A program made the translations under genes and the position numbers. Source: Seison nebaliae (Eukaryota > Rotifera > Pararotatoria > Seisonacea > Seisonidae). Taken from it: 64,000 bases of DNA. Below, piece after piece: positions 41,554-52,936 of the stretch (position 1 is the first letter of the stretch; each line of letters starts with the position of its first letter). The stretch is from the NCBI GenBank assembly GCA_023231475.1, contig JALJEE010002469.1:1-64000 (forward strand), in the 5' to 3' direction. The notes beneath the pieces were generated by a model. The model saw only the letters and a program-made list of their open reading frames with translations, searched no databases and was not told where the DNA came from.

Positions 41554-44500
41554 ATGAAAATGTTCAGAATTTTTTTGAAAAATTATTTAGGAATAATAAG
41601 AAATATTTCGTGTATGATGGATAAAGGAAATAATATGAATTCGAAATCGTCGAAGTCTCTTCATGAATCCATTCGTTTGGTAGATATCGATAAAACGGTG
41701 AGTTTAGTTAGTCATCAGTTTGGTGGTGGTGGAATGACCACATCGATTACACACACGAAAACAATTTGTGGTCATCAAAGAATTATGTGTGTTTATGAAG
41801 AGTCAACTATCTGTTATCGAGGAGAGATTTCTTTCGTCTTTTTCACCAATTTGTCATCTCCCATCACTAATCAATCGACACTTGTCCATCTTTTAACTTT
41901 GGCTCAATTAAGAGAGAAACGTTCATATCAATCGATAACACACTGGTTAGAGAAATTGAAACCGATCGATATCGTCGTTCCATTTCATATTTTTGATCAA
42001 CATCGTCATAATCAATTATTTTATACGATTATCGAACTGATGCCAAATGCGACGATTTATTTAGTGAAGAATCATCAATTCAATCCAATTCATGGAGAAG
42101 AGTTATTGAAACGAATTTTATTCAAATATCCATCGTCTGATATTTTCGATTATTGTCATTCACATTCTCTTATCTATTCTTCCTTAAATGCATTGCATCA
42201 TTTCATTCGTATTCAAACGAATGGTTATGATTTCCTTTCCAGTAAATGTCAATTCAATTTATTGAATATTAGTCATTTCATTTATTATGGTTTAAATTAT
42301 TTCTTTCTTTCTATTTTTCATTCATTCTCCTATTTTTTTTTAAATTTCTATGATGATTGATAATTTTTGATGGATATGGAACGGATTAAAATATCCAACA
42401 CAGAATATTCATTATTATATCGTTTAAATATTTTGCCGTCGTCTGGATTGCGAGTTGACGAGAGTTTATTCGAATTGTTATCGACGTCCTTATCGATTAG
42501 TGGACGGAAGTATTTGAAGGAGTTATTGATTAATCCGAAAACAGGTGAAAAAAAATTTTTTTTTGAAGTATTTGTAAAATTTAATTTTTAATTTTTTCTT
42601 TCAGATTTAATTGAAATTGAAGAACGTCATAATTTCGTGAGATATCTCCTCCAACCAATTGGCAAGAGACAATTGAAACGATATGAATGTTTTAAGAAGG
42701 ATGTCTTTCATTCGTATCAAGATCTGACGTATCTTATTCGTTATCTCCATTCTTCACTCTACAACGAACAATTGGAAGTGAGTAAAGTGAATATTGATGA
42801 TACGGCGATAATTGAGAGAAGAAAAAAACAACATGAGAGTTGGGAGAAGGAATTCATAGAAATGATTAAACGATTCTTCTTGAACAAACAATTATCCTAT
42901 AATAATGATGAGAGAATGTTAACGAATGAGATGAGAGTGGAGAATGTAAAGGAGAAGGATTTGCAGGAGATTTTAGAGAGGAATGTCATTGCAATCGTTG
43001 AGAATAAGTATAAGAATTCGATGAAATCGCTTCGACAGGACACGAACATTTTAGATAAGAAGAAACAATTCAATTGTATTTGTCGAGTGAATCATATAAT
43101 TTATCTCATTCATACCATCAATAAATGTCGAAAAGATTTATTGAAATATTTGAATGATGGTTCCGAAAGAATTCGCTCGAAATTGGCTCGAAATTATTAT
43201 TTGGAATTGAAAGATAACATCGAAATTGATATACTTTTATGGATTTTCAATCAAATTTTCGATATGGAAATCATTCAATTGTCGTCGGATCAATTCTCTC
43301 AAACATCTCAAACTCAACAGACTCATGTGTCACAATATGATTTTGTTGAAGATTCGGAAATTGTTAAAGAATCCATTACGTTGTTAAAGAAGCGACATTA
43401 TCTCATCAAGAACGATGATCGAATGATCATTCTAAAAGAATTGAGAGATTCTTATCGTCGATGTATTTTCGATTTGAGGAAATACGCGACAAAATTACGA
43501 TTAGTTATTAACGAGAAATATATCGATGTGAATCATAGTCAATTATTGGAGAATTTTAAGATTGAAATGAATTTTAAAAATTTCCAATGCTCCTCTTTCC
43601 AAATCAATTCTGCAAATATTTCGAAATTATTTCTGGAGAATAATTCACCAAACGATTTCTTCCAATTGACAAATCGTGAATCATTCCATATCATTTCATT
43701 GACAACGAATCAAATGAAATTTCGAACGTCAACTTTGATGGTTGTGAATGAGAAGATCGAATGGATTCGTAACATTCTTCTCATGTATACGAATGATATG
43801 ATTGAAATTATTTTCCGTTTAGTAATTCATTGTTATGAATCTATATCGAAATTGATCGATATTTTAACCGTTGTCGAAGTGTGGACTTCATTAACATCAA
43901 TATTTGATCAAGGTCATTTCGTTCAACCAAAAATCCATGAATCATATTCTGGTATTTTCATCAAGAATTCATGTCATCCAATTCTGTTTTTGAAGAAATC
44001 AAACGGTCAATTCAAAAATCAATTATTCACTAATCAGGTTGATGTGAATTATTCGTCGAATATTCATTTGATTAGTGGGAAACATTCGTCAGGTAAATCG
44101 ATATATGTCAAACAAATCGCTCTACTTCAATGGATGGCACAAATTGGATTTTTTGTACCGTCGTCGTCGATGGAGACACATATCTTCCATAGTATGTTCG
44201 TATTAGATGATGGTGAGAGAGAAACGGGCAAATTAATATCGTTACAAGAGGAACAAATACAATTTGTAAATCGTTTATTCGCTTATATTCATGATGATTT
44301 CCCTTTTCTTCATGGTGTTCCTGGAATTAATACCACATCAATAGCCAAAAAACGGAAATTTGTTTTTGTGGTTCTCGACGAATTGGGCCGGTTATCATTC
44401 TGATTGTGATTAATATTCAATTAATTATTTTATAGATATGGGAATGATGAATCGTTTGAAGCTCAAATGATATTCGATGCCATTTATCAGATGTTATATC

Positions 44501-44733
44501 AGAAGGATATATCGAATGGTTCTTTACAGATTCTTTCATTTATCGTCACACACAATCAATTGGTGAAGGAAGGTGGAAATGAAAAAAAATTGAATTCATT
44601 AATTTCATTCTTCACTTCTCAATCTATCAATTTTCATCATTTCATCAATTATAAACTACATAATCTTCATGAAATCGAAATAAATGATGGTACCAATGTT
44701 CATGGTTCCTTATTTTATTCTTTTATCCTCTAA
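41554..44733 (+). CDS. MSH4 (HIM-14)-like meiotic MutS homologue
   Basis: At least four exons. The N-terminal part (41554 to about 42240-42272) matches the MSH4 connector: LAQLREKRSYQSI, LKPIDIVVP and FNPIHGEELL. The next exon ends at 42544, then 42605-44390 and 44436-44733, with introns of 60 and 45 nt. Core: ESLFELLSTSLSISGRKYL before the lever, HFVQPKIHESYSG...HPIL, Walker A GKHSSGKSIYVKQIALLQ, Walker B VFVVLDELGR, and THNQL for the ATPase His. In meiosis MSH4 pairs with MSH5 on recombination intermediates and lacks the mismatch-recognition domain, as here. Odd features: canonical GPNMSGKST is GKHSSGKSI, GRGTNTEEG is GRYGNDESF, and the C-terminus after the ATPase is short. The junction near 42273-42402 is unresolved: two in-frame stops (TGA TAA at 42358-42363) sit where exons should join, with no AG between them and the conserved RIKISNTEY segment. 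The start ATG is the first of several. Confidence 0.8.
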
Positions 44734-44757
44734 TCCATTAATAAAGGCGCCCAATTC

Positions 44758-45102
44758 ATGTTGGAGAAAGGACAATCGGAAGATTTTAATGCAATTCTTC
44801 GAAGGAATTTACAGGAACGCATTTGCAACGACGCAATAGATGTGGAAATGAGTGACTTGAGTCTTCAGGATCCAATGGTATCTTTTGGCGACAGCTCATT
44901 TGAAAACAAATCGAAGGAACGAAATTTAATGGAGAAAACTGAGTCGATAACTGCTTTTGTTCGTAGTATGCGCGGAAACATCATATATCCAACCAATCCA
45001 CTTTCGGCAACGCAATTTTTGGATGAAGTTAAATTTACTTCAAATACTCTCAATGACGAATTGTCCCATTTATACAAATTGATTAAAGATAATTCTAAAT
45101 AA
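44758..45102 (+). CDS. Small hypothetical protein (114 aa) directly after MSH4
   Basis: An intact frame starts only 24 bases after the MSH4 stop on the same strand. The sequence is hydrophilic with a helical C-terminal end (TLNDELSHLYKLIKDN) and an acidic middle. No signal peptide or known motif. The close spacing could mean a polycistronic transcript, or that a missed splice makes it a C-terminal extension of MSH4; the sequence does not resemble the MutS C-terminus. No family recognised. Confidence 0.5.
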   Translation: MLEKGQSEDFNAILRRNLQERICNDAIDVEMSDLSLQDPMVSFGDSSFENKSKERNLMEKTESITAFVRSMRGNIIYPTNPLSATQFLDEVKFTSNTLNDELSHLYKLIKDNSK

Positions 45103-45752
45103 TATTTTCTTCACATATAATTTTATTTAACCTGTTGTGAATAGTAAAAGTTGATGAATATTTAAATTCTCACCGAAATAAATTCTTTAAAATACTTTTT
45201 CCAAACCTGAAACGAAACAATTTTCATTGATTTCATTTATTGTCAAAATGAAAAATAACGACCATTCACAATATAACGATTGGTGACGATGACGGTGGAT
45301 GGAAAACGTGAAAGGTAATTCAGCTAGTAAAGACAACATAAATCCGAACGGAAAAATTTCAAAGGAAGTTCATTTTGAAACGCATTAAAACTTTAATATT
45401 TTAACAATTTATTAGTGAAAACCCCACATTTAACACAATTATCATTATTTTAAAAGTTGAAGAAGAAAAATTTCAAACAAACTACTCAAATTCGATTTTA
45501 ACATTTAATAGGGATAAATACATTTAGATCATTTATTCATCTTGTTGACGTGAAGAGGACGTATTTGTTTGAAGATGTATCTATTTTTACAAGTTAATTA
45601 TACCGAATCATTAACAAGATTAAAAAAGGACAATTTATTAATAAGAATGATAACAATCGTAAAATATGCGAATAAAAAGAAGGAAAATATTCGGGTTTAT
45701 TCTCATTCATTTTCCATATGTCGACTAATATAACTTGTCTATTCGAACTTTT
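45103..45752. other. Convergent intergenic region
   Basis: Lies between the small plus-strand gene and the end of the receptor gene. No coding features seen. Confidence 0.55.
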
Positions 45753-48700
45753 CTAATGGTTTGATGAACCGACCATTTTCGACAGTTTTACATCAATCGG
45801 TTCTCTGTCATCATATAAGGATGGTGCTGCTGCAATTATACTTATCGTACCGACAACACATACGGTTGAAAATATCACCATGAACAAACGGTCCAACACG
45901 AGACCAACATATTTCCAGTCTTCTAACGCCTAAAATGAGGAATTAAATAAAGAAATAGAATTGAATAAAATGATGGAAGTGAAGGAATTAATTGAGTGTT
46001 AACCTGTCGATCTTCATCCTCTTCCTGCATATGTTTAGTAACGAAGTTTAACGATTCCAATGCATTAAGTACTTCTGGGTGAATTGGTCGGTTTGGTCTT
46101 GGACGGTTAGAACGCCCAAAATATTTTTTAGGAGGAGAATGATATTTTTTAAGACTGTCAGCGGCCGCCTGTTTAAGACGAATTAAACGTTCGCCCGCAT
46201 CTTCACTCAAAGTCAACTTTGAAGATTTGGGTTTTAACGATTCCTCATCGTAAAAAGATTCAGTTGGCACGATCGTTTTCAACGATTGCTGTCGTGAAGG
46301 AACGGTATGTTGACGTTGTTTGTACTTGTGAGAACGACATGGTTTCTCGTATTTCTGACGGTTCTTCATCTTCCTTCCGGAGAAATGTGTCAGATCGTCA
46401 ATCACATTCTCATCAATGATGTGACGAGAAGAGATACTGGTTTTCAACGGTTGGTACGTGTATGCTCGTTTAGCACTTATCATATTATTCTTTATGCCAT
46501 TCGGCTGAGAGTTGATGAGTTCATTGTTACTATATTTGGTAGAGCGAATGCCACTGTCTAATGTGACATAACCAGTTTCTTCGAAATCATCATAACTCAT
46601 CTCTATACGATGTCGTCGAGAATTCTTATAACGGTGACGTTTACCAGCGGAAGAACTGCGAATATTTTTTATATTGTCTTTCACCGAATTCCGTTGGTTG
46701 ATTGAAAGATGAGACGAACATTTATCCTTCATCCGATTATTGAGGTAGGTCGTCATTTGATCATTCGGTCGTTCGAAATGATCAAAAGTGGCATAAGTAT
46801 TATCGACTGAAGATGGGAAGATGGAATCGGATGGAATTGCATAGTGATGATGATATTGATAATTAATCTGATCGTCCACATTCTTTTCTTTCATCTTATT
46901 GTTGTTGTTATTATTATTACTACTATTATTATTGTTTAGTTTATTTCCAGTAATTTTATTCATTTGATTATTTGGGTTGATGTTGTTGTTGTTATTATTA
47001 TTTCTGCTTGAATTCTTAATAAGATTATTATTATTATTATTTGACAAATTCGTATTATTGAAAAAGAATGGGATTGAATTATCTTGTGGCATATTGGAAT
47101 TGGTATAGTATTTCTTCTTTTCTAATGTATAATATTTCTTACCTGGTTCTCGTTGTAACGAATTCGTTTGTTTACTCGATTTCATTCGATGACTTTTATT
47201 AATATTCCCTAAAAGTTGTTTCGTTTGTTGTGGGGGTGGTGGTTGTTGTTGTTGTTGTAGTTGTTGTTTTTGATTGTATGGACTATATGGCATATCTGTG
47301 GTGAGAGGTGCATAAACTGAGACCATTCGATTCCATGAACTCTGTTGTAGATGACCATTATTTCCTAATTGAACATTAATGGAATTGGGAGAGATATTTC
47401 TCAAATGGTCTTCCATTATCGCATTATCAAACAGATCATTCTCCACATTGTGATGTAATGCGTAGTCGAAACCGTCGTCGAAGAATAAATGTCTGGTTGC
47501 GGCGGTTTTGGAATCAACGGCACTACGAACATCGGACGGTCGAGTAATCCATAAATATTTGGGGAGGATATCGATGAAAACGTGTCTAAGCCACGGTGGC
47601 ATTTCTAGAGAAGATGTTGGTCGATAATTCAAATTGAGTACGACGACCGTTAACGAAATGGATAGAATGATGAGAACGGTCGTGAACGTCAAATATTTTC
47701 CCATGAGTGGCACGACGATGGATGTGGGTGGAATAATGTCGATCAATAATAAAAAGAACACAGTTAATGACACAAGAATGGAAAGTGACAATGTCATTTT
47801 TTCACCGCTATCGCTCGGAAGATAGAAGACGAATAAGGACAAGAATGAGATACACAAACATGGAACGATCAAATTGACTGTGTGAAAGAGAGTTTTCCTC
47901 CTTAACGTAATATTGAATTTGATGTCGATATATAATTCACTACAACATTCATATTTCTTCACATATCTTGCCGCTGGTATCGACATGACATCCCACTCAA
48001 CATTCGGGTAATACTCCGACAGATCCCATCCTAGTTTAACAGTATGGTTGTCGTCTTCACCGGTGTTACTAATATGTTGGAGATCGATCGCTTGACCATC
48101 ATATGACCATGTCCCGAATTTCATATAACAATCTTGCTCATCGAATGGAAAATACTCCACTCGTATTTGACAGTAACTCTTATAAATGACTGGCGGTTCC
48201 CAAATAATCTTTCCCGTATTATACACTGTTGCTTTCGTTTTCGTTGTAACGACATAACTTCCGTCGGCACTTCATTCGAGAAAGAATTTCCGATAATGAA
48301 ACAACTTCAAATGTCCATTCACTAACTTGTTATAGAGAACGACGTCCGGTTTCCATATCTTATCACTGGGCAGATACATATGGGAAATGTTTCCATACGA
48401 CGATGGAATCCACTTCAGTTTATGATCGATCCATTCCTAAAATTTGATTAATCATTTTAAATTATTCGTCTCAGTACAAGACTCGGACTAACGTGCTTCA
48501 ACCAGACATTCGTTGACATGATTTGATGTTTCTCATCCTGAAAATAAAATAGGAGATGAAATGTGAATTAGAAGAGAGAATTATTAACGATGTCCACAAG
48601 TTGAAATAGACGGAGACCGATCTTCACCGTGAGGATATCAGTTGCATTTTCTACGGGACGGACAATGGGATCATATGATTCCATCAAGTCATTATATAAT

Positions 48701-48839
48701 CTATTCGCATCGGTATTTATTTCGACTGGATGATGATGAGATGAGAATGATGAAGAATTGAGATTGAAGAATAACTCGAACTTTTCTTTGTGAATATTTG
48801 CAAGATTAGTGCGAATGTGAGAAGAATACGATGAATCAT
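45753..48839 (-). CDS. Nicotinic acetylcholine receptor alpha-type subunit with giant cytoplasmic loop
   Basis: Six exons: 48839-48782, 48725-48589, 48537-48493, 48436-48327, 48269-46004, 45929-45753; introns 56, 51, 56, 57 and 74 nt; 930 residues. Signal peptide [16 protein letters not shown]. Ligand-binding domain with [19 protein letters not shown], the Cys loop C150-x13-C164 (YFPFDEQ inside), and vicinal Cys pair KYECCSE at 225-226, which defines alpha subunits. TM1-TM3 lie at about 246-330; TM2 is preceded by GEK, so it should conduct cations. TM4 is in the last exon ([18 protein letters not shown]). Known role: one subunit of a pentameric acetylcholine-gated channel at synapses. The M3-M4 loop exceeds 500 residues, several times the usual size, and contains poly-Asn, Gln/Pro and basic segments. 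It is closest by eye to the UNC-38/UNC-63 and insect alpha1-3 group. Confidence 0.94.
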
Positions 48840-51800
48840 ATTAAAAACGATTCATGAAATAATCATGTCTGATTGTGACTGATTATGTCATGTAGACTAG
48901 CAAGGGCAAGATAGCTCTGTGAGGAGAAAGAGGAAGAAATAAAAGATATGAGCAACACACATTTAAACACCTTTCCAAATGGTATGGTTCCGTTTCCGAA
49001 TCGGACGGAACAATATGAGCAGTAATGACGATTCGTACAACTAAGATAATGAGGAGGAGACGAGAGGTAAATTGAAGTGAAAACAATTGCCATGCATTAG
49101 ACAAGTACAATATAATTGTCGGCCATCAACACATAGATCGACCTCTTCATTTATTTTCTTAACGATGGCCTTCTTCACCATTTGACGCATTTCGCTCCGG
49201 AATCTTTCAAGAACAATACGTTCCAAGGCGTTCTTATGTGAGTGTGTGCGTGTGTGCGTATGTGTGAGTGTGTGTGTATGTGGAGGAATGGATGGATGAG
49301 ATGGAGATGGCTGCTGTACATATTCCATTCTTCTCCATTTCATCCCATTATCATCTGACGAAAAGTCTTTGTTCTTTATACATGCGGCTTCATCAGAACA
49401 TCTCGATATCTTTCCCTTTAATCCACTCCCATATTAAGAGTTGGAATTGGTCGGATTTGGAATGATGATAACCGTCATAAAATATTCATAACAATCTAAT
49501 ATTATTATTAGTTTCTTTACGAAATATTGTAATTATATCTAATAATAACAATCCGAAATAACGGTAGGAACAATGAGAAGAAGAAACGCAGTAGTAAAAG
49601 AAAGAAAGAAACAAAAAAAGATGACTAATAATAATAATAATCATCATCATCATCACCATAATGAGAGAAGAAGAATAATTAAAGATTTTATGATATATAC
49701 ATATCGATGTCGATGGGTTGGATTGATGGATCGATTGGGAAGCACACATAGGAAGAGGCATATACTCCACACAGTCTTCCCATTAGCGATATATGTAAAG
49801 GATAAGTTCGATATCTCACAACTATTCATGTGCTATATGTCTTACGTAATCGTAACTAGTAATAGAACGATTCTCATAATTTGTGTTTGATAGGGGGAGG
49901 ATATGTAAAGGAACAATATTCCAAATAAAAGTAATCTACAGATGTTTATCTAAATATTCTTTATTCTTTTCCTAACGTATAACTCTTTATCTTCCCATCA
50001 CCATGATCAACGTCTTATATTCCAATTGTCTGTTGCATCAAATTGTGTTGGCAGCCGTTATCAATCAACTCCAAGTTTATGTGATTCCGATCTTTCCTCT
50101 CGTATCATCTTTCTTCCGAACAATGGCAAATTCGCCTCTCCTCCCCTTCACACAACAATCAATTTTCGCACCTTTTTCATGTAACTCATCACCAATCTTT
50201 TAACGTCAAACAAACCATTCTAACCGTCTCTCAACGTTACATTCTACTAATCTCATAATCCTCCTCATGACTATCTTGTTAACAATGAAACTCAATTGCT
50301 TTCGATGGTGATAAGTCGATGTGTTTCGAGTTTGCTCTTCATCATCTCAAAATATTATCTAAATTTCATCATTTTAACATTTTCAAATTTGAGAAGAAGA
50401 AGAATAAGAGTTGGAATGAATTGATTAATCGTCCTCCGAAAATAATCGATGTGTTTAGTGATGAAAAGAAAGATCGTAAAAAAAGAATCTGATTGAGCAT
50501 GGATCGATTAGGGAATGTTCTACAAGAAATGATTAATTTCGAAAAAGGAACATTCTATTGAGGATTCTCACTTTCTTTAATTTATTTGGAAATAACTTTA
50601 TCCTGTACTTCATCATAGTCATCTTTCAAGAAGGAAATTGATTAATCTGAAAAACAACATTTGGCTTTTAGAGGTGGATAGACATGTTAATGGTGCAATA
50701 AAACGAAATGATGATTGTGGTTCCGAATAAGTGAAAGAAATAAGAGAAAAGTAGAAGAACAACTATTAGTTGTGAGAAAGATTAAGAAAGTAATTTATAA
50801 TTTATGTAAATTTTCCTTCTTCTTTGAGATTTGGTGAAAATGGATTTTTTATGGAAATAAATGAAATAATTTTCCGTAATCAACTTATCCATAACGAACG
50901 TTAAACTGTTTTTGGGAAGTAGAGAATAGATTGACGAAAGAGCCATAACTCTTCACTGAGTTGATTTCTTTTTAATGATTTGTTGTTTGGGAGAAAAAAG
51001 AAATTTTCACGATATTCCATTTTTTATTTGCACAGAGTTCGGATCATCCGAAAAGATTGTGAACATTGGAATCGGTTATTAATTTAATCTTTAACATAGA
51101 CATGGGGAACGATTGAAAAAAAAAGGAAAACTTTCAAACAAGGGTAAGATAAGAGAATTGTGATGATAAATTGACGAAAGAAACTTCCGATAGATTCTTA
51201 TCATCACCATCATTAACTGTTAGTTAATGTTGATAGTGATATTGATGATAGTGATTGTGAGAGTAGACAAAAGAGAAATAAATAAGTGTGCAATAATTAT
51301 TATTCATTATCATTATCAACATGAGAAGAAGAGAGGCATAATATTCATCGTTTATTGACATACGATCTTACATTGAAATAAAGAAAACGGAAAATTATGA
51401 GAATTTTGGGAAATATTTATAAATCAACGTGCACATTTATCTATTTATCTATGGAGGTTGTGCGTATATGAGGTACACGAGAGCATGTGCACACGGATAA
51501 TATCCGAGTTAGTACAATATTTTTTTTCGTCAATGGAAGACCATTGGAACTAATTCGAAAAGGAAAAGAAGAAATCATTAAAATATTTATCTTAATTTCT
51601 CCTTCTTCCATTCTCCTCGTCTCCAAATTAGAAGATCAGTCCGAACAATTATTCGTCATTAAACAAAGAAGTCAAATGTTCAACTATGATATTCTTTCCT
51701 TTCTTTCTTTCTTTCTTTCTATTTCGTCTCGTTTTTAAAGGGAGAACAGTCAAATCGATGGTGGATGGGAATGTATGATTCATTCACATACGAGATCAAT

Positions 51801-52741
51801 GACTAATTTTCTGATTCATTTCGTATGTCTCCTTTCAATTCTCTTCCTTTTTCATGAAGACACAAATTGGAAGATATTGTTGACGGAAGTGCATGAAATA
51901 AAACTGTCCAACTATACATGGAACATGAAGAATAGATCGATGAAAGTAGTGTAATTCATCTTCTTCCTACTTCTAATTTGGAGTAAGTGACATACAAAGG
52001 ATCTTCCATTAATATAAGAAACGTGTGCATATCCATGAAAGTTGAGCACGATTCCCACTTTGTTATTGAGATATTTTTGATTTAATATTGATTGTTCCAA
52101 AAATTCATTCGTATCTGGTAAACATTAAATAGTTTTCCTATTATGAAAAGAAGAATTCTCCGTCGATTTTATGTCGTTTGGAGTGACAGTAAATTTGCCC
52201 GTGTTTGAATTAGCTCGTGCGAATTGAAAATGTTATCCAAACACATTCTTCTCAGATATTGACTTAACAATATTGGCCTATTCTTCTAAGAGATTTGTTC
52301 AAAGCACTACTCCAATTCTATCAAGTTGCATATCACTCGATGGAATGAGTCATCGGAAATATTCTTTTCTTATTTCCACGAAAATCATTTTTTCTTCCAC
52401 TTTTAACGACTGATGGCATTCGTGAAAAGTTTTATTTTTTCCTCTTATCCAAAATATTTTTTGAAGAAGAGAAAGAAGAACGGTATGGTAAATGACCACC
52501 GTTTCTTATTTATGGATGACGATAGTTCTTCTAGAACGCGCCTTAACTTCCTTATACACTTTTGACATTCGAATTTGATCATTCAAAACCATCAGCTCAA
52601 TTCAGTCAATTGTGAAGTGAGTATTTGTTGAAGAAAATGGGAAAATGAGATCGTTTGAAAATGGAGAAAAGATTATTTAATTTTGAGAGTTATACGAATC
52701 AGAAGTTGAATAAAACGGTATGGGAAATGAAGTTAAATTGC
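48840..52741. other. Gene-poor region upstream of the receptor gene
   Basis: Only antisense or low-complexity frames. Microsatellites: (GT)n at about 49244-49283 and (AAT)n/(CAT)n at about 49628-49665; (TTTC)n at 51700-51720. It probably holds distal regulatory sequence of the receptor, which cannot be shown here. Confidence 0.55.
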
Positions 52742-52936
52742 TCAATATTCTGCTGCAGTTTGATTGATGATGATTAAAACAAAGTTGACGTCACGAAGAG
52801 GAGTCGAGTCTGAATGAAATGAATTGTCACATAAATTATCTAACGTATTAGTGGAATGATGGGAAATTGGTTGAGAAAAGTATGATGAGAAATAAGACAT
52901 GACAGCAAAGCAGAAAATGGAGTGGAAAAGTTTCAT
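52742..52936 (-). CDS. Possible small secreted peptide precursor (64 aa or spliced variant)
   Basis: The frame opens with a convincing signal peptide (MKLFHSIFCFAVMSYFSSYFS), then a short Ser/His/Asn-rich mature chain with one Cys. A 37-nt GT...CAG segment near the end could be spliced out, changing the C-terminus to DQNIEQFNFISHTVLFNF. No dibasic cleavage sites, so a classical neuropeptide precursor is not supported. No neighbours within kilobases. Confidence 0.35.
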   Translation of the reverse strand: MKLFHSIFCFAVMSYFSSYFSQPISHHSTNTLDNLCDNSFHSDSTPLRDVNFVLIIINQTAAEY

